From Saprospiraceae bacterium (GTDB lineage: Bacteria > Bacteroidota > Bacteroidia > Chitinophagales > Saprospiraceae), in the NCBI GenBank assembly GCA_016710585.1, contig JADJVN010000029.1, forward strand, positions 10,001 to 74,000: 64,000 bases of DNA. The letters are read 5' to 3'. A program made the position numbers and the translations under genes. The notes under the pieces were generated by a model. That model ran no database searches. It was not told the DNA's origin and saw only the letters and a list, made by a program, of their open reading frames with translations. Positions 17,449-26,842 of the stretch are shown here, in pieces (positions within the stretch are counted from its first letter, which is position 1; each line of letters starts with the position of its first letter).

Positions 17449-18183
17449 GTGAGTAAAAAAATTGTAATTATACCCACTTACAATGAGATCGAAAATATTG
17501 AAGCGATCATAAATGCTGTATTGGAACAGCCTAGCAAATTTGATATACTCATAGTCGATGATGGTTCTCCTGACGGAACTGGAAATGAAGTAAAAAGGCT
17601 TCAAAAAATCAATGAAGGACGATTACATTTATTAGAGCGATCTGGAAAATCAGGATTAGGTACAGCATACATTGCTGGATTCAAATGGTGTCTAGGAAAT
17701 AATTATGATTTTATACTTGAAATGGATGCTGATTTTTCACATCCACCAATCAAATTAAATGAGCTCCTAGAAAAATGTGAAACTGGCGAATCTGATGTCT
17801 CTGTTGGATCACGATATATCGATGGAGGCGGCGTTGTGAACTGGCCTACATCTAGATTAGCCCTATCAAAAGGTGCTTCACTGTATGTGAGACTCTTCAC
17901 TGGAATGGATGTAAAGGATCCAACTGCTGGTTTTGTATGTTACAGTAGAAAAGTATTGGAAGCAATCAATTTAGATCAAATAAAATTTGTAGGATATGCC
18001 TTCCAGATTGAAATGAAATATGCAAGTTATCGATTGGGATTCAAGATCAAAGAAGTTCCTATAATATTTCAAGACAGACAGAAAGGAAAATCTAAAATGA
18101 ATATATTCATTATAAGAGAAGCTCTCACAGGAGTCTTTGCAATGCGCTTTTTGCATTCCTACAAAAGGTATGTAAAGAACTAA
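17449..18183 (+). CDS. Polyprenol-phosphate mannosyltransferase-type family 2 glycosyltransferase
   Basis: A 244-residue GT2 enzyme, starting at GTG 17449 (SKKIVIIPTYNEIEN). It has the nucleotide-sugar site VDDGSPDGTG, the metal motif EMDADFSHPP, then VGSRYIDGGGVVNWP and DPTAGFVCYSR, matching dolichol-/polyprenol-monophosphate mannose synthases. It lacks the C-terminal membrane helices of two-domain forms. The enzyme would move a hexose from a nucleotide sugar to a polyprenyl phosphate at the cytoplasmic face, giving a donor for glycan or protein glycosylation. It is a single gene with a near-leaderless promoter. Substrate sugar is inferred from family only. Confidence 0.88.
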   Translation: MSKKIVIIPTYNEIENIEAIINAVLEQPSKFDILIVDDGSPDGTGNEVKRLQKINEGRLHLLERSGKSGLGTAYIAGFKWCLGNNYDFILEMDADFSHPPIKLNELLEKCETGESDVSVGSRYIDGGGVVNWPTSRLALSKGASLYVRLFTGMDVKDPTAGFVCYSRKVLEAINLDQIKFVGYAFQIEMKYASYRLGFKIKEVPIIFQDRQKGKSKMNIFIIREALTGVFAMRFLHSYKRYVKN

Positions 18184-18205
18184 TTTTCGATATCAATCAG
18201 ATACA

Positions 18206-19210
18206 ATGTATAAATTTTGCTATTTACTTTTAATTGTAATCGTGAGTCTTACTTTTAGTTGTAAGCAAACTCATAAAAACAATTATTTATTGCCAAAAGA
18301 AAATGGTCTTCAAACAGGTGGTATCAAAATTATTGAAATCAATACTTCAAAAGGAAAATTTAAAATTTGGACAAAAACAATTGGCAATAATCCTACAAAA
18401 AGATTGTTACTACTCAATGGAGGTCCAGGCGCCACGCATGAATATTTTGAATGTTTTGAAAGTTTTTTACCACAGGAAAATATTGAATTCATTTATTACG
18501 ATCAACTGGGATGTGGCAATTCTGACAATCCAAAAGATACTGCGATGTGGGATCTGCCGAGATATGTTGAAGAAGTAGAACAGCTCAGAATAGCTTTGAA
18601 TCTTGATAAGGCTAATTTTTATTTATTGGGGCATTCTTGGGGTGGCATTCTTGCAATGCAATACGCCTTGAAATATCAACAAAATCTAAAGGGATTAATC
18701 ATTTCAAATATGATGGCAAGTGCGATCGAATATGACAAGTATGCAGATCAAGTATTGGCAAAACAATTGGATCCCAAAGTATTGGATAGCATTAGGACTA
18801 TGGAAGCCAATGCTGATTATCAAAATCCAAAATATATGGATATCCTTTATCGCCATTTTTATACACAACATATATTGCGAATGGATTTGGACAAATGGCC
18901 AGAACCAGTCAATCGCTCTTTTTCCAAAATCAATCAATCCCTTTATGTCACTATGCAAGGACCAAGTGAATTTGGACTTTCAGGAAAATTAGAAAAATGG
19001 GATGTCTTCAACGAACTTCCTAAAATTGAAATTCCTACATTGGTCATAGGCGCAAAACATGATACTATGGATCCACAATACATGGAAAGCATGTCAAAGA
19101 AAATAAAGAAATCCAGTTTTTTACTTTGTCCAAATGGTAGCCACATGTGTATGTGGGATGATCAAAAAATTTATTTTGACGGTTTATTGGATTGGTTTTC
19201 GAAAAATTAA
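18206..19210 (+). CDS. Alpha/beta-hydrolase lipoprotein, proline iminopeptidase (S33) type
   Basis: A 334-residue protein with a lipoprotein signal (LLLIVIVSLTFSC). The hydrolase fold shows the oxyanion motif NGGPGATHEYF, DQLGCGNSDNP, the nucleophile elbow LLGHSWGGILAMQYA, the acid in GAKHDTMDP and the catalytic His in NGSHMCMWDD. The GGPG, DQxGxGxS and GHSWGG combination identifies the proline iminopeptidase group. It would trim N-terminal residues from short peptides outside the inner membrane. It starts 22 bases after the glycosyltransferase gene and may share its transcript. Confidence 0.87.
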   Translation: MYKFCYLLLIVIVSLTFSCKQTHKNNYLLPKENGLQTGGIKIIEINTSKGKFKIWTKTIGNNPTKRLLLLNGGPGATHEYFECFESFLPQENIEFIYYDQLGCGNSDNPKDTAMWDLPRYVEEVEQLRIALNLDKANFYLLGHSWGGILAMQYALKYQQNLKGLIISNMMASAIEYDKYADQVLAKQLDPKVLDSIRTMEANADYQNPKYMDILYRHFYTQHILRMDLDKWPEPVNRSFSKINQSLYVTMQGPSEFGLSGKLEKWDVFNELPKIEIPTLVIGAKHDTMDPQYMESMSKKIKKSSFLLCPNGSHMCMWDDQKIYFDGLLDWFSKN

Positions 19211-19239
19211 AAACAAAAATCTTTTGCTCTATTCCAAAA

Positions 19240-20562
19240 TTATTTTAACCATCTCAATCTAATCGCTCCACCTCCTATGGCTCGTCCTTGATTGATGCCG
19301 ACTTCTATTGCTTCTCGAAAATGAATGCCTCCATATAAGCGAGATAATGCTGCTTCAAATGCCATTTCATTAAATGAATTATAGCTTCTTACTGGTCTTC
19401 CAATATCTACACGTTGAGCGTGGGTACTATCGACAAAATTATAGCTACTACCAACAGCATTTTCTAAAACAACTGCTGCAGCCGCTGTCTGCACAGAATG
19501 CCCACTAGTAAATTCTGGAAATGGAGGTGTATTTAATACTGTCTTCCAATTGGGATCAATAAGCTTATTAATGTAACTTACTGGTCTCAACAAATTGTAT
19601 GTGTATTTGCATTTCCAACAACTAATAAAAGCATCATTTAATGCAATTCCCATTTGTGCGTAAAGCCTGACAGCTTTCGCAAGATTCAGTTTTTCTCTTT
19701 TGATGACTTGAGAAGCAATAGAAATAGAATGTCCAGCTGGAGTCCCTGCTATTCCTGGATCATCACTCCAATATAAAGCAACTTCTTTTCCTTCTGCAGA
19801 AAGACTATTAACTGCTGAATAAACTTCCAATGCTTGGGCATAAAATGCAGATCCAACTACTTCTGAATATGGAACTTTTGTGGCAGGTACTAAATTTTTA
19901 ACTGAAGTAAAAGCTCTATTTTGTCCCCAATATGGTTGCAATGGAATTAATTGACTACTGGTTGGAGTCCAAAAACCTACTCCATTTGGCACAATATAAT
20001 TTGCAGGAAAATTGCGTGTTTGCCCCTGATCTCCACCATCTGTGGTAGAATATTCATGAACATGAATTGCAACTGATTTACCAAAATTTTCTGAACGAGA
20101 AATGATTTCCGCATCTAATGCAGGATATATCTCAGATTGAATCGAAGTTTCTAATGAATCTATTTTTGATAAGATATTAGCTGGTGCAGTTGAAAACAAC
20201 TGACGTAAAATAGATGCTGAAGCTGAATTAGCAGATAATCGCCAATCATATACATGATACAAATCTACCTGAGGCCCAGTCTTAAAATCATTTAGTTGAT
20301 TAGTCAAACTGACATGGTCTCCCATTCCAGGAACAACACTCTCATATAATGTTATACCAAGATATCCAAATGCTCGAGCTGATACAGGAGGCGTAAAACC
20401 AGGTGTAAACTTAACCATCTCCCTAGTGAGTTCCATCCATTTATAGGCAACGTCAGCTGAATATGTTTTTGTTGAAATTAATTCTCTTGGCTGATCCTCT
20501 TTACATGACCATAAAAATATGATTAATGCAAATAAAAGTTTTGTTTGGTTAAATAATCTCAT
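19240..20562 (-). CDS. Vanadium-dependent haloperoxidase-like (PAP2-fold) lipoprotein
   Basis: A 440-residue product. The start was set at ATG 20562, which gives a lipoprotein signal (LLFALIIFLWSC); a TTG at 20634 would hide it behind 24 polar residues and would precede the promoter. The three vanadate/phosphate-binding motifs of the PAP2 superfamily are present in order: Lys...LRPVSYI, FTSGHSVQTAAAA and LSRLYGGIHFREA. This matches the bacterial vanadium-dependent haloperoxidase-like group. Activity may instead be phosphatase, because sequence alone does not separate the two. It is convergent with the S33 peptidase gene, and its promoter carries a perfect palindrome next to the -7 element. 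Confidence 0.82.
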   Translation of the reverse strand: MRLFNQTKLLFALIIFLWSCKEDQPRELISTKTYSADVAYKWMELTREMVKFTPGFTPPVSARAFGYLGITLYESVVPGMGDHVSLTNQLNDFKTGPQVDLYHVYDWRLSANSASASILRQLFSTAPANILSKIDSLETSIQSEIYPALDAEIISRSENFGKSVAIHVHEYSTTDGGDQGQTRNFPANYIVPNGVGFWTPTSSQLIPLQPYWGQNRAFTSVKNLVPATKVPYSEVVGSAFYAQALEVYSAVNSLSAEGKEVALYWSDDPGIAGTPAGHSISIASQVIKREKLNLAKAVRLYAQMGIALNDAFISCWKCKYTYNLLRPVSYINKLIDPNWKTVLNTPPFPEFTSGHSVQTAAAAVVLENAVGSSYNFVDSTHAQRVDIGRPVRSYNSFNEMAFEAALSRLYGGIHFREAIEVGINQGRAIGGGAIRLRWLK

Positions 20563-20580
20563 TTCACTTTCAATTTGATA

Positions 20581-20603
20581 CAAATATACATCATGACATG
20601 ATG
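20581..20603 (-). promoter_or_regulatory. Promoter with adjacent palindrome upstream of the haloperoxidase-like gene
   Basis: On the minus strand, TATATTTG (20588-20581) is a perfect -7 element 18 bases before ATG 20562. Directly upstream lies CATCATGACATGATG (20589-20603), a perfect palindrome around one central base, inside the space between -7 and -33. That is a typical operator position. Confidence 0.55.
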
Positions 20604-20728
20604 CCTTGTCACTTCTAATATTCGAATCTACCAAATTTAACTTTTATTTATACAATAAAAATTCTGAATTCAAAATATAAGAATTATATTATAAAAATAC
20701 GATTGTGATATTATAATTTTATTCCAAA

Positions 20729-22009
20729 TTAATGATGATGATCATGTCCACCACCTCCTGTGGATTTAATGAGATGACTTTGAAGATAGTAAGCACCTTT
20801 CACGACAATTTTATCTCCATCATGAATGTGATCTAAAACTTCAACTTGTCTAAATCCCAATTGAGCGGTTCCAGCCTTAACCTCCATTTTAGCAAAAGAG
20901 ATTTCATCTTTGGCAGGATCCTTTCCTATGTTTTCTTTTTCATAAATAAAAATAAACTCTCTTCCGCCATCTTTAATTATTGCTTCTTCAGGTAAAGCGG
21001 CAGATGTATTTCTCCCCAGATCAATCATTGCGTTGACATACATTCCACTGATGAGCATCTGCTTATGATTGTCGATATCTGCATGAACTGCAACTGATTT
21101 TGTCTCGTTCTCAAATGATTTTCCGATACTAAATATCTTTCCTGGGATTTCTTTATTATTCTGATTTGTCAAAACAAAACGAACAGTTTGCCCAGTCTTA
21201 ACTTTAAATAAATCTTTCTCATATACTAAAAGATCGACATGCATCTTTGCATTATCAACTATGGTGAACATGGATAGTGATGCATCAACTGTCGAACCAA
21301 TATGTACTCCAACATCAGTGATGTGGCCACTGATTGGCGCTTTGATCGGTATAATAGGTGAATCTGAATTTGAAGCCATTAAAATATTTTGATCCAAAAT
21401 ATTTATTTGACTTTGCAGTGAGGCAATCTTTTTTTCCTCAATTTGTAAATCTGCCTCAACACGTTGCAAGGTCTTTTTTGCATTTGCCAATTCATCATTC
21501 AATGATTTCTGCCTTTGGTACTCCAATTTCAAATATTCCAACTGTGCAGTAGAAATGCTTAATGACTCTTTCAACTTTTCTCTCTCTAATCTGATATTAT
21601 TGTAATCTAGTGATTGAATTGTGGCCAAGGTCTGACCAGCTTTCACATATTGTCCTTCGATGACTTGGATACTCTTCACATTTCCTTTTACTATAGAACT
21701 CACTTGAGCTTGATTTTGAGGAGGAAGTTTAGTATAACCACTGGCATGAATGACTTCACTTAAATTTTTCATTTCAAACCAACCTGTATCAATACCTGAT
21801 TGCTGATACTGGGCTAAATTCAGATGGACCATTTCGCCATGATCGTGTTCTTCCTCACCAACTGGGGCATCCCCTTGTTTCTCCCCTTCCACCATAGGCT
21901 GTTCATTTGACTCTTCATGATGATCGTGTGAGGCATGAATTTTTTGATAAATAACCACTGCTAATAATATAAAAATTATGACAGTAAGAATATATAATAA
22001 ATTTTTCAT
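20729..22009 (-). CDS. Periplasmic adaptor of a heavy-metal RND efflux system (CzcB/CusB type)
   Basis: A 426-residue membrane-fusion protein. An N-terminal membrane anchor (LLYILTVIIFILLAVVIY) is followed by a His/Glu-rich stretch (HASHDHHEESNE, EEEHDHGEMVH), a barrel-sandwich half, a long coiled-coil hairpin (about residues 140-215), the second lipoyl half (IKAPISGHITDVGVH), beta-barrel and membrane-proximal domains, and a His tail GGGGHDHHH. The His-rich ends are likely metal-binding sites. It links the RND pump to the TolC-like channel to expel divalent or monovalent metal ions. It is last in the operon, after czcA and czcC. Confidence 0.9.
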   Translation of the reverse strand: MKNLLYILTVIIFILLAVVIYQKIHASHDHHEESNEQPMVEGEKQGDAPVGEEEHDHGEMVHLNLAQYQQSGIDTGWFEMKNLSEVIHASGYTKLPPQNQAQVSSIVKGNVKSIQVIEGQYVKAGQTLATIQSLDYNNIRLEREKLKESLSISTAQLEYLKLEYQRQKSLNDELANAKKTLQRVEADLQIEEKKIASLQSQINILDQNILMASNSDSPIIPIKAPISGHITDVGVHIGSTVDASLSMFTIVDNAKMHVDLLVYEKDLFKVKTGQTVRFVLTNQNNKEIPGKIFSIGKSFENETKSVAVHADIDNHKQMLISGMYVNAMIDLGRNTSAALPEEAIIKDGGREFIFIYEKENIGKDPAKDEISFAKMEVKAGTAQLGFRQVEVLDHIHDGDKIVVKGAYYLQSHLIKSTGGGGHDHHH

Positions 22010-22021
22010 TGATTTAAAATT

Positions 22022-23242
22022 TTATGGTTGTGTATAATATTGTATTAATAAAATAGATTGATTTAATTCGTCAATACTTTGAAAATATTTTTTTTGTAAT
22101 TCCAAACTACTCTGTATTGATTGTAAATATTCAATATAAGGGATCTCACCATCCTGATAAGCGAACTTTGCTTTACGAGTCATCTCCTCTGCCGCCACTA
22201 ATGAACCTGATATATAATTTTGATAGATTTGCTTTTGAATTTGATAATGTTTTATTTCATTGTCAAGTTGTTGCTGTAATGCAAATTTTTCTCTTTCAAC
22301 ACCTAGCATTTGTACTGCGATTTCTACCTTATTCGATCGTAACATATTACTATTAGATCTCCAGTTAAACAAGGGCAAACTCAATCCTAAATGAAGACTT
22401 TGAAACCTTGGCTGTCTATCATAATATTTCACTACACCACCTATTTCTTGAGGACCAACTATAGATTGTAAATTATATCCAACTCTTATATCTGGAAGAA
22501 GTGAAGATCTTGAATATTTCAATTCTTGTTTCGACAAATTAAGCAAAGCATTTGCTACATTCAAGTTACTGTGCTTGTCAGAAATAGAACCCACGGCAGG
22601 TAGTTCAAGGATTAATGACGATGCTGTTGGCAGTATATCAATGTTTTGATTCAATAATAATTTCAATGCTAAAATCTCATCGCGATATTTACCATCAATC
22701 TCCATGAGGTCTTGTTGAATCATCGATGCTTCTAACTCAGCAATAGATTTTTCGATTGTTTTAGCTTCACCAAATTTTACTTTTGCATTAGCAATCTTTA
22801 CAAATTCAACTATCAAACTATCCTCTTTTAAAGTTAGTTTTTCTATGTGCTTCCAATAAATTGCTTTGTACCAATGTTGACTCAATTTTAATTTAAGTTT
22901 TCTTTCAAATTGAATTTTCTCCATATCGTTCAGAAATAATTTCTGCTTCAAAACATTTCCTTTTTGATTATACTTATACGGATTTGATATCGACTGAGAT
23001 ATTTGGTAGTTTGCATCTCTGAAGTGACTATTGTTTTGTCCAATGATCGCAGATACTTCTGTAGGATCAAAAAGTGAAACAGATTTTCGCCTATATTCCA
23101 AAGATTCATTCTGTAAAACAAATTGTTGGATCTCACTATTGGACTTTAATGCCAATCGATATAGCTCATCAAAATTATTTAGATTTTGAGCGTGAATTTG
23201 AAATTGTAAAACTGAACATATAAATAAAGTTAATTTTCTCAT
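22022..23242 (-). CDS. TolC-family outer-membrane channel of the metal efflux operon (CzcC/CusC type)
   Basis: A 406-residue product with a signal peptide (MRKLTLFICSVLQFQIHA). It has two long helix-rich repeats of the outer membrane efflux protein family (ALKSNSEIQQFVLQNESLEYRRK; LLNLSKQELKYSRSSLLPDIRVGY), and a conserved PLFNWRSN segment before the second helical hairpin. It would form the trimeric outer-membrane duct joined by the adaptor and the RND pump. The start codon overlaps the end of the pump gene by four bases, and its stop is 12 bases before the adaptor gene, showing one transcript. Confidence 0.88.
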   Translation of the reverse strand: MRKLTLFICSVLQFQIHAQNLNNFDELYRLALKSNSEIQQFVLQNESLEYRRKSVSLFDPTEVSAIIGQNNSHFRDANYQISQSISNPYKYNQKGNVLKQKLFLNDMEKIQFERKLKLKLSQHWYKAIYWKHIEKLTLKEDSLIVEFVKIANAKVKFGEAKTIEKSIAELEASMIQQDLMEIDGKYRDEILALKLLLNQNIDILPTASSLILELPAVGSISDKHSNLNVANALLNLSKQELKYSRSSLLPDIRVGYNLQSIVGPQEIGGVVKYYDRQPRFQSLHLGLSLPLFNWRSNSNMLRSNKVEIAVQMLGVEREKFALQQQLDNEIKHYQIQKQIYQNYISGSLVAAEEMTRKAKFAYQDGEIPYIEYLQSIQSSLELQKKYFQSIDELNQSILLIQYYTQP

Positions 23243-24801
23243 TTGATCTGGTTTGAAGATTTAGTAATTACTGTTTCCAAAATTGCATAAAGAATTGGTA
23301 GCACTATTAATGTGAGCAAGGTCGAACTAATCAAACCACCGATTACAACAGTAGCTAAAGGCTTCTGTACTTCTGCTCCTGCCCCATTGCTCAATGCCAT
23401 AGGTAAAAAACCTAAGGAGGCTACTGCAGCAGTCATAATTACAGGACGAAGTCGAACTAAAGTTCCATTGTAAATCCGATCATAGATATTCGTCACACCT
23501 TCATCCTTTAATTGATTATAATAAGATATCAACACAATGCCATTTAACACAGCAACACCGAACAATGCAATGAATCCAATACCTGCTGAAATACTAAAAG
23601 GCATATTGCGCAGCCACAATCCAAATATTCCACCGATCGCTGCAAGTGGAATAGCTGTGAAGATTAATATACTTTGAGCTACACTTTTAAAAGTAAAATA
23701 TAATAAAACAAATATCAAAAGAAGTGAAATAGGTACTGCAAAAGAGAGTCTTTTGTTTGCTTCAATATAATTTTGAAATTGACCACCGTAAGTGACATAA
23801 TATCCTGGTGGCAATTTTATTTTATCATTAAACACTTTTTTTACATCTTCCACGATACTTTTCACATCGCGACCTCTAGCATTTAGACCTATGGTAATCC
23901 TTCGTTTACCATCCTCTCTACTTATCTGTGCTGCACCATTTTCATATTGAATATTCGCTACTTGTTCTAATGGAACTTGATTCCCAGAAGGCAAAGGAAT
24001 AAACAAATTTTTTAATTGATCCATATTGTTTCTTTGGTCTTCACTAAGCCTTACAACGAGATCAAATCTTCGCTCTCCTTCATAGATCACTCCTGCTTTT
24101 TCTCCTGCAAATCCCATTCGAATAATTTGATTGAGATCCGACACATGAAGACCATATAAAGCCAATTTGTCCTTGTCAAATTTTACTGTGATCTGGGGCA
24201 AACCTGATGCCTGTTCAGCTCTGGCATCTTCAACTCCTGGAATCGATTTTATTTCAGACTCGACTTCCTTTGAAAGCCCAGAAAGCAAATCAAGATCTTC
24301 TCCAAATATTTTTATTGCAATGTCAGTTCTTACACCTGTCATCAACTCATTAAAACGCATTTGAATAGGTTGATTAAACTCAGTAGTAATCCCAGGAATT
24401 TGTTCCAAAGTTTTTTCTATTTTGGCCATTAACTCATCAGTAGTCTTAGCGCTTACCCATTCCTTTTTAGGCTTCAAAATAATCATGACATCTGCTACTT
24501 CCATTGGCATAGGATCTGTAGGAATTTCTGCACTTCCTATTTTACTCACCACCTTTTCTATTTCTGGGAAATTATCTTTCAATAATTTTTCTGACTTGCT
24601 GGTTGCTTCGATTTCTTGTGATAAAGAACTACCCGCAGGAATGATCACATGTGTAGCTAAATCCCCTTCATCCAATTTTGGAATAAATTCACCTCCAAGA
24701 TTAATAAAAATATAAATGCTTAAAAGTAAAAATCCAATCGTAACACAAATCACATACGTCTTTAGCCTCATGGCAGACTTTAATATAGGCATAAAATACA
24801 C
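23239..24801 (-). CDS. CzcA/CusA-family RND metal pump, C-terminal part (frameshifted)
   Basis: This 520-residue frame is the second half of a heavy-metal RND transporter: the second periplasmic porter segment (FINLGGEFIPKLDEGDLATH, MRFNELMTGVRTDIAIKIFGED) and the last six membrane helices, including GIGFIALFGVAVLNGIVLISYYNQL and RLRPVIMTAAVASLGFLPMALSNGAGAEVQ. It overlaps the N-terminal half by about 100 bases in a different frame. The joined protein reads through without loss near 24790-24800, so one indel separates them. Together the halves match a full pump of about 1,040 residues. The ATG at 24801 is internal to the real gene. Confidence 0.85.
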   Translation of the reverse strand: MYFMPILKSAMRLKTYVICVTIGFLLLSIYIFINLGGEFIPKLDEGDLATHVIIPAGSSLSQEIEATSKSEKLLKDNFPEIEKVVSKIGSAEIPTDPMPMEVADVMIILKPKKEWVSAKTTDELMAKIEKTLEQIPGITTEFNQPIQMRFNELMTGVRTDIAIKIFGEDLDLLSGLSKEVESEIKSIPGVEDARAEQASGLPQITVKFDKDKLALYGLHVSDLNQIIRMGFAGEKAGVIYEGERRFDLVVRLSEDQRNNMDQLKNLFIPLPSGNQVPLEQVANIQYENGAAQISREDGKRRITIGLNARGRDVKSIVEDVKKVFNDKIKLPPGYYVTYGGQFQNYIEANKRLSFAVPISLLLIFVLLYFTFKSVAQSILIFTAIPLAAIGGIFGLWLRNMPFSISAGIGFIALFGVAVLNGIVLISYYNQLKDEGVTNIYDRIYNGTLVRLRPVIMTAAVASLGFLPMALSNGAGAEVQKPLATVVIGGLISSTLLTLIVLPILYAILETVITKSSNQIK

Positions 24802-26377
24802 CAGAAATAAAAGTCATAATTCTATCACTAATATTCTCTTCTTGTTTTGTCTTTTTACTTAGAAACAAAGCTGACATCATCGGCACATAAGTTAAGGATA
24901 AAATGAAAGCCCCTAGTATAGCAAAGCTCACTGTCTGTGCCATGGGTTTAAACATCTTTCCTTCTATTCCAACTAAAGCAAGAATAGGCAAATAAACGAT
25001 TAAAATAATGATCTCTCCGAAGGCTGCACTGCTTCTTATTTTACTTGATGATACAAAGACTTGCTCGTCCATTTCTTGTTGGCTAAGCACCAACTGATTT
25101 GAATTTTTATTATGATTATAAATTCGATGAACAATGGCTTCAACGATGATTACAGCGCCATCAACGATTAGTCCAAAATCTATTGCTCCAAGACTCATCA
25201 AATTCCCACTCACACCAAATGCTCTCATCAAACTCACTGCAAAAAGTAATGCCAATGGAATCACGGAGGCAACAATCAATCCAGCTCTCCAATTCCCTAT
25301 CAAGAGTACCAAAATAAAAATTACAATTAAAGCGCCTTCAAGGAGATTAGTCTTCACTGTAGTGATCGCATTATTTACAAGTTTAGATCGATCAAGATAA
25401 GCCTCCATTGCTACTTTTTTTATGATTGGGCGTCTACCGAGATCTACACGATCTTTAACAAGTTCAATGACTTCAGCACTGTTCTCACCTTTCAGCATCA
25501 TGACCATACCATTCACTGCTTCACCCTTTCCATCTTTCGTAGTCGCACCATAACGGATCGCCTTACCCAATCTCACTTCTGCAACATCTCGAATTAATAC
25601 TGGCACACCCCCATGTGTGGTTATGACTATTTTATTAACATCTTCCATAGTGCTAATCATCCCGATACCACGAATGAAATACGCATTGGGTTTTTTATCA
25701 ATATATGCCCCTCCTGTATTTTCATTATTTTTTTGCAAAGCTTCAAATATTTGTAGGATATTAATATTCATGCTTTTCAATTTATCAGGATGCACAGCCA
25801 CTTCTATTTCCTTAAGATGCCCTCCTAAAGTATTGACCTCAGCCACCCCTTTTAATCCCAATATCTGTGGCTTTACAATCCAATCTTGTGCTGTCCTAAG
25901 ATCCATCAAACTGATTGAATCTTCATAACCTGGTTTTGCAAAAAGGACATATTGATAGATCTCACCTAGACCTGTACTAATAGGTGCCATGACAGGCGTT
26001 CCAAGACCGGGAGCAATATTCACTTCTGCTTCCTTCAAACGCTCGGATATTTGACTTCGCGCCCAATAGATATCCACCGATTCTTCAAACACAACTGTTA
26101 TTACAGATAATCCAAATTTGGAAGTGCTCCGTAGTTCTACCAGTTTTGGAATAGTCTTTATCGATTGCTCTAAAGGATAGGTAATTAATTGTTCAATCTC
26201 CTGTGTCGCCAAAGATGGAGAGCTTGTAATTATTTGAACTTGATTGTTGGTAATATCAGGCAATGCATCAATCGGTAAATGTCGAAAATTAAATATCCCC
26301 AACAAAATCAAACCAAGAGTGCCCAATAAAACAATACTCTTATTTTTTATAGAAAAACGGATGATTTGGTCCAACAT
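24701..26377 (-). CDS. CzcA/CusA-family RND metal pump, N-terminal part (frameshifted)
   Basis: The first half of the pump: an N-terminal membrane helix (IVLLGTLGLILLGIFNFRHLPIDALPDITNNQVQI), the first porter domain (PEVV-type segment PIPTGLGEIYQY-like region near residue 115) and helices 2-6, with LGAIDFGLIVDGAVIIVEAI carrying the Asp residues of the proton relay. True similarity stops near RIMTFISGVFY; the following residues, up to the stop, are read in the wrong frame. The correct continuation lies in the overlapping downstream frame. Whether the break exists in the cell or only in the assembly cannot be told from the sequence. A single indel in an A4/T4 tract near 24792-24795 would explain it. 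Confidence 0.85.
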   Translation of the reverse strand: MLDQIIRFSIKNKSIVLLGTLGLILLGIFNFRHLPIDALPDITNNQVQIITSSPSLATQEIEQLITYPLEQSIKTIPKLVELRSTSKFGLSVITVVFEESVDIYWARSQISERLKEAEVNIAPGLGTPVMAPISTGLGEIYQYVLFAKPGYEDSISLMDLRTAQDWIVKPQILGLKGVAEVNTLGGHLKEIEVAVHPDKLKSMNINILQIFEALQKNNENTGGAYIDKKPNAYFIRGIGMISTMEDVNKIVITTHGGVPVLIRDVAEVRLGKAIRYGATTKDGKGEAVNGMVMMLKGENSAEVIELVKDRVDLGRRPIIKKVAMEAYLDRSKLVNNAITTVKTNLLEGALIVIFILVLLIGNWRAGLIVASVIPLALLFAVSLMRAFGVSGNLMSLGAIDFGLIVDGAVIIVEAIVHRIYNHNKNSNQLVLSQQEMDEQVFVSSSKIRSSAAFGEIIILIVYLPILALVGIEGKMFKPMAQTVSFAILGAFILSLTYVPMMSALFLSKKTKQEENISDRIMTFISGVFYAYIKVCHEAKDVCDLCYDWIFTFKHLYFY

Positions 26378-26450
26378 AATTCTATGTATTTTAATATGAT
26401 AAAAAATGAAATATGATCACCCCAAATATTGGAATGACCGATTAAAATAA

Positions 26451-26825
26451 TTATAAGAATTGTGGTGGACCTCGAAGGGTAATACTGACTAAGTGTGGTG
26501 ATACAGGATTGAAATTGGAACTTATAAAATTATGCTTTTGAACTTGACTTGAATCAATTTCAACCCAGTACAAATTCAAACAGCTAATCACTTCAATAAA
26601 GAGGTATTTCAAAGATATGTGGGTATATTGAAAACCCCAATTGGCTTGATCAAAATGATCTACAATATGCAAATGATCATCTGAATGCTCATCAGAATCA
26701 ATGCAAGTATGCTCATGACAAAGGCTTGCTTCATCCCAAGTGTCATGATGGTGATGAGGAATAATAAGATGACATAGGATATTTAAGCCTACAAAAATCA
26801 TCAAAAACTTATTCCTTAACTTCAT
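26451..26825 (-). CDS. His-rich small exported protein of the metal efflux operon
   Basis: A 124-residue product starting at ATG 26825, placed nine bases after a -7 element; the ATG 33 bases upstream would lie before the promoter. A hydrophobic N-terminus (FLMIFVGLNILCHLII) is followed by PHHHHD, then HEHTCIDSDEHSDDHLHIVDH, and ends with the short motif LRGPPQFL. Small His-rich proteins with an RGPP end commonly precede CzcA/CusA genes in Bacteroidota. Metal binding or sensing in the periplasm is the likely role. It is the first gene of the four-gene efflux operon. Confidence 0.7.
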   Translation of the reverse strand: MKLRNKFLMIFVGLNILCHLIIPHHHHDTWDEASLCHEHTCIDSDEHSDDHLHIVDHFDQANWGFQYTHISLKYLFIEVISCLNLYWVEIDSSQVQKHNFISSNFNPVSPHLVSITLRGPPQFL

Positions 26826-26834
26826 AAAACAATG

Positions 26835-26842
26835 CAAAAGTA
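26835..26842 (-). promoter_or_regulatory. -7 promoter element of the metal efflux operon
   Basis: TACTTTTG on the minus strand (26842-26835) fits TAnnTTTG and lies nine bases before ATG 26825. The predicted leader is only a few bases long. No -33 TTG at standard spacing. Confidence 0.5.

Noticed and set aside
20563..20634. TTG 20634 start for the haloperoxidase-like gene
   Set aside because: The extension covers the -7 element and palindrome, and the lipoprotein signal begins at ATG 20562.
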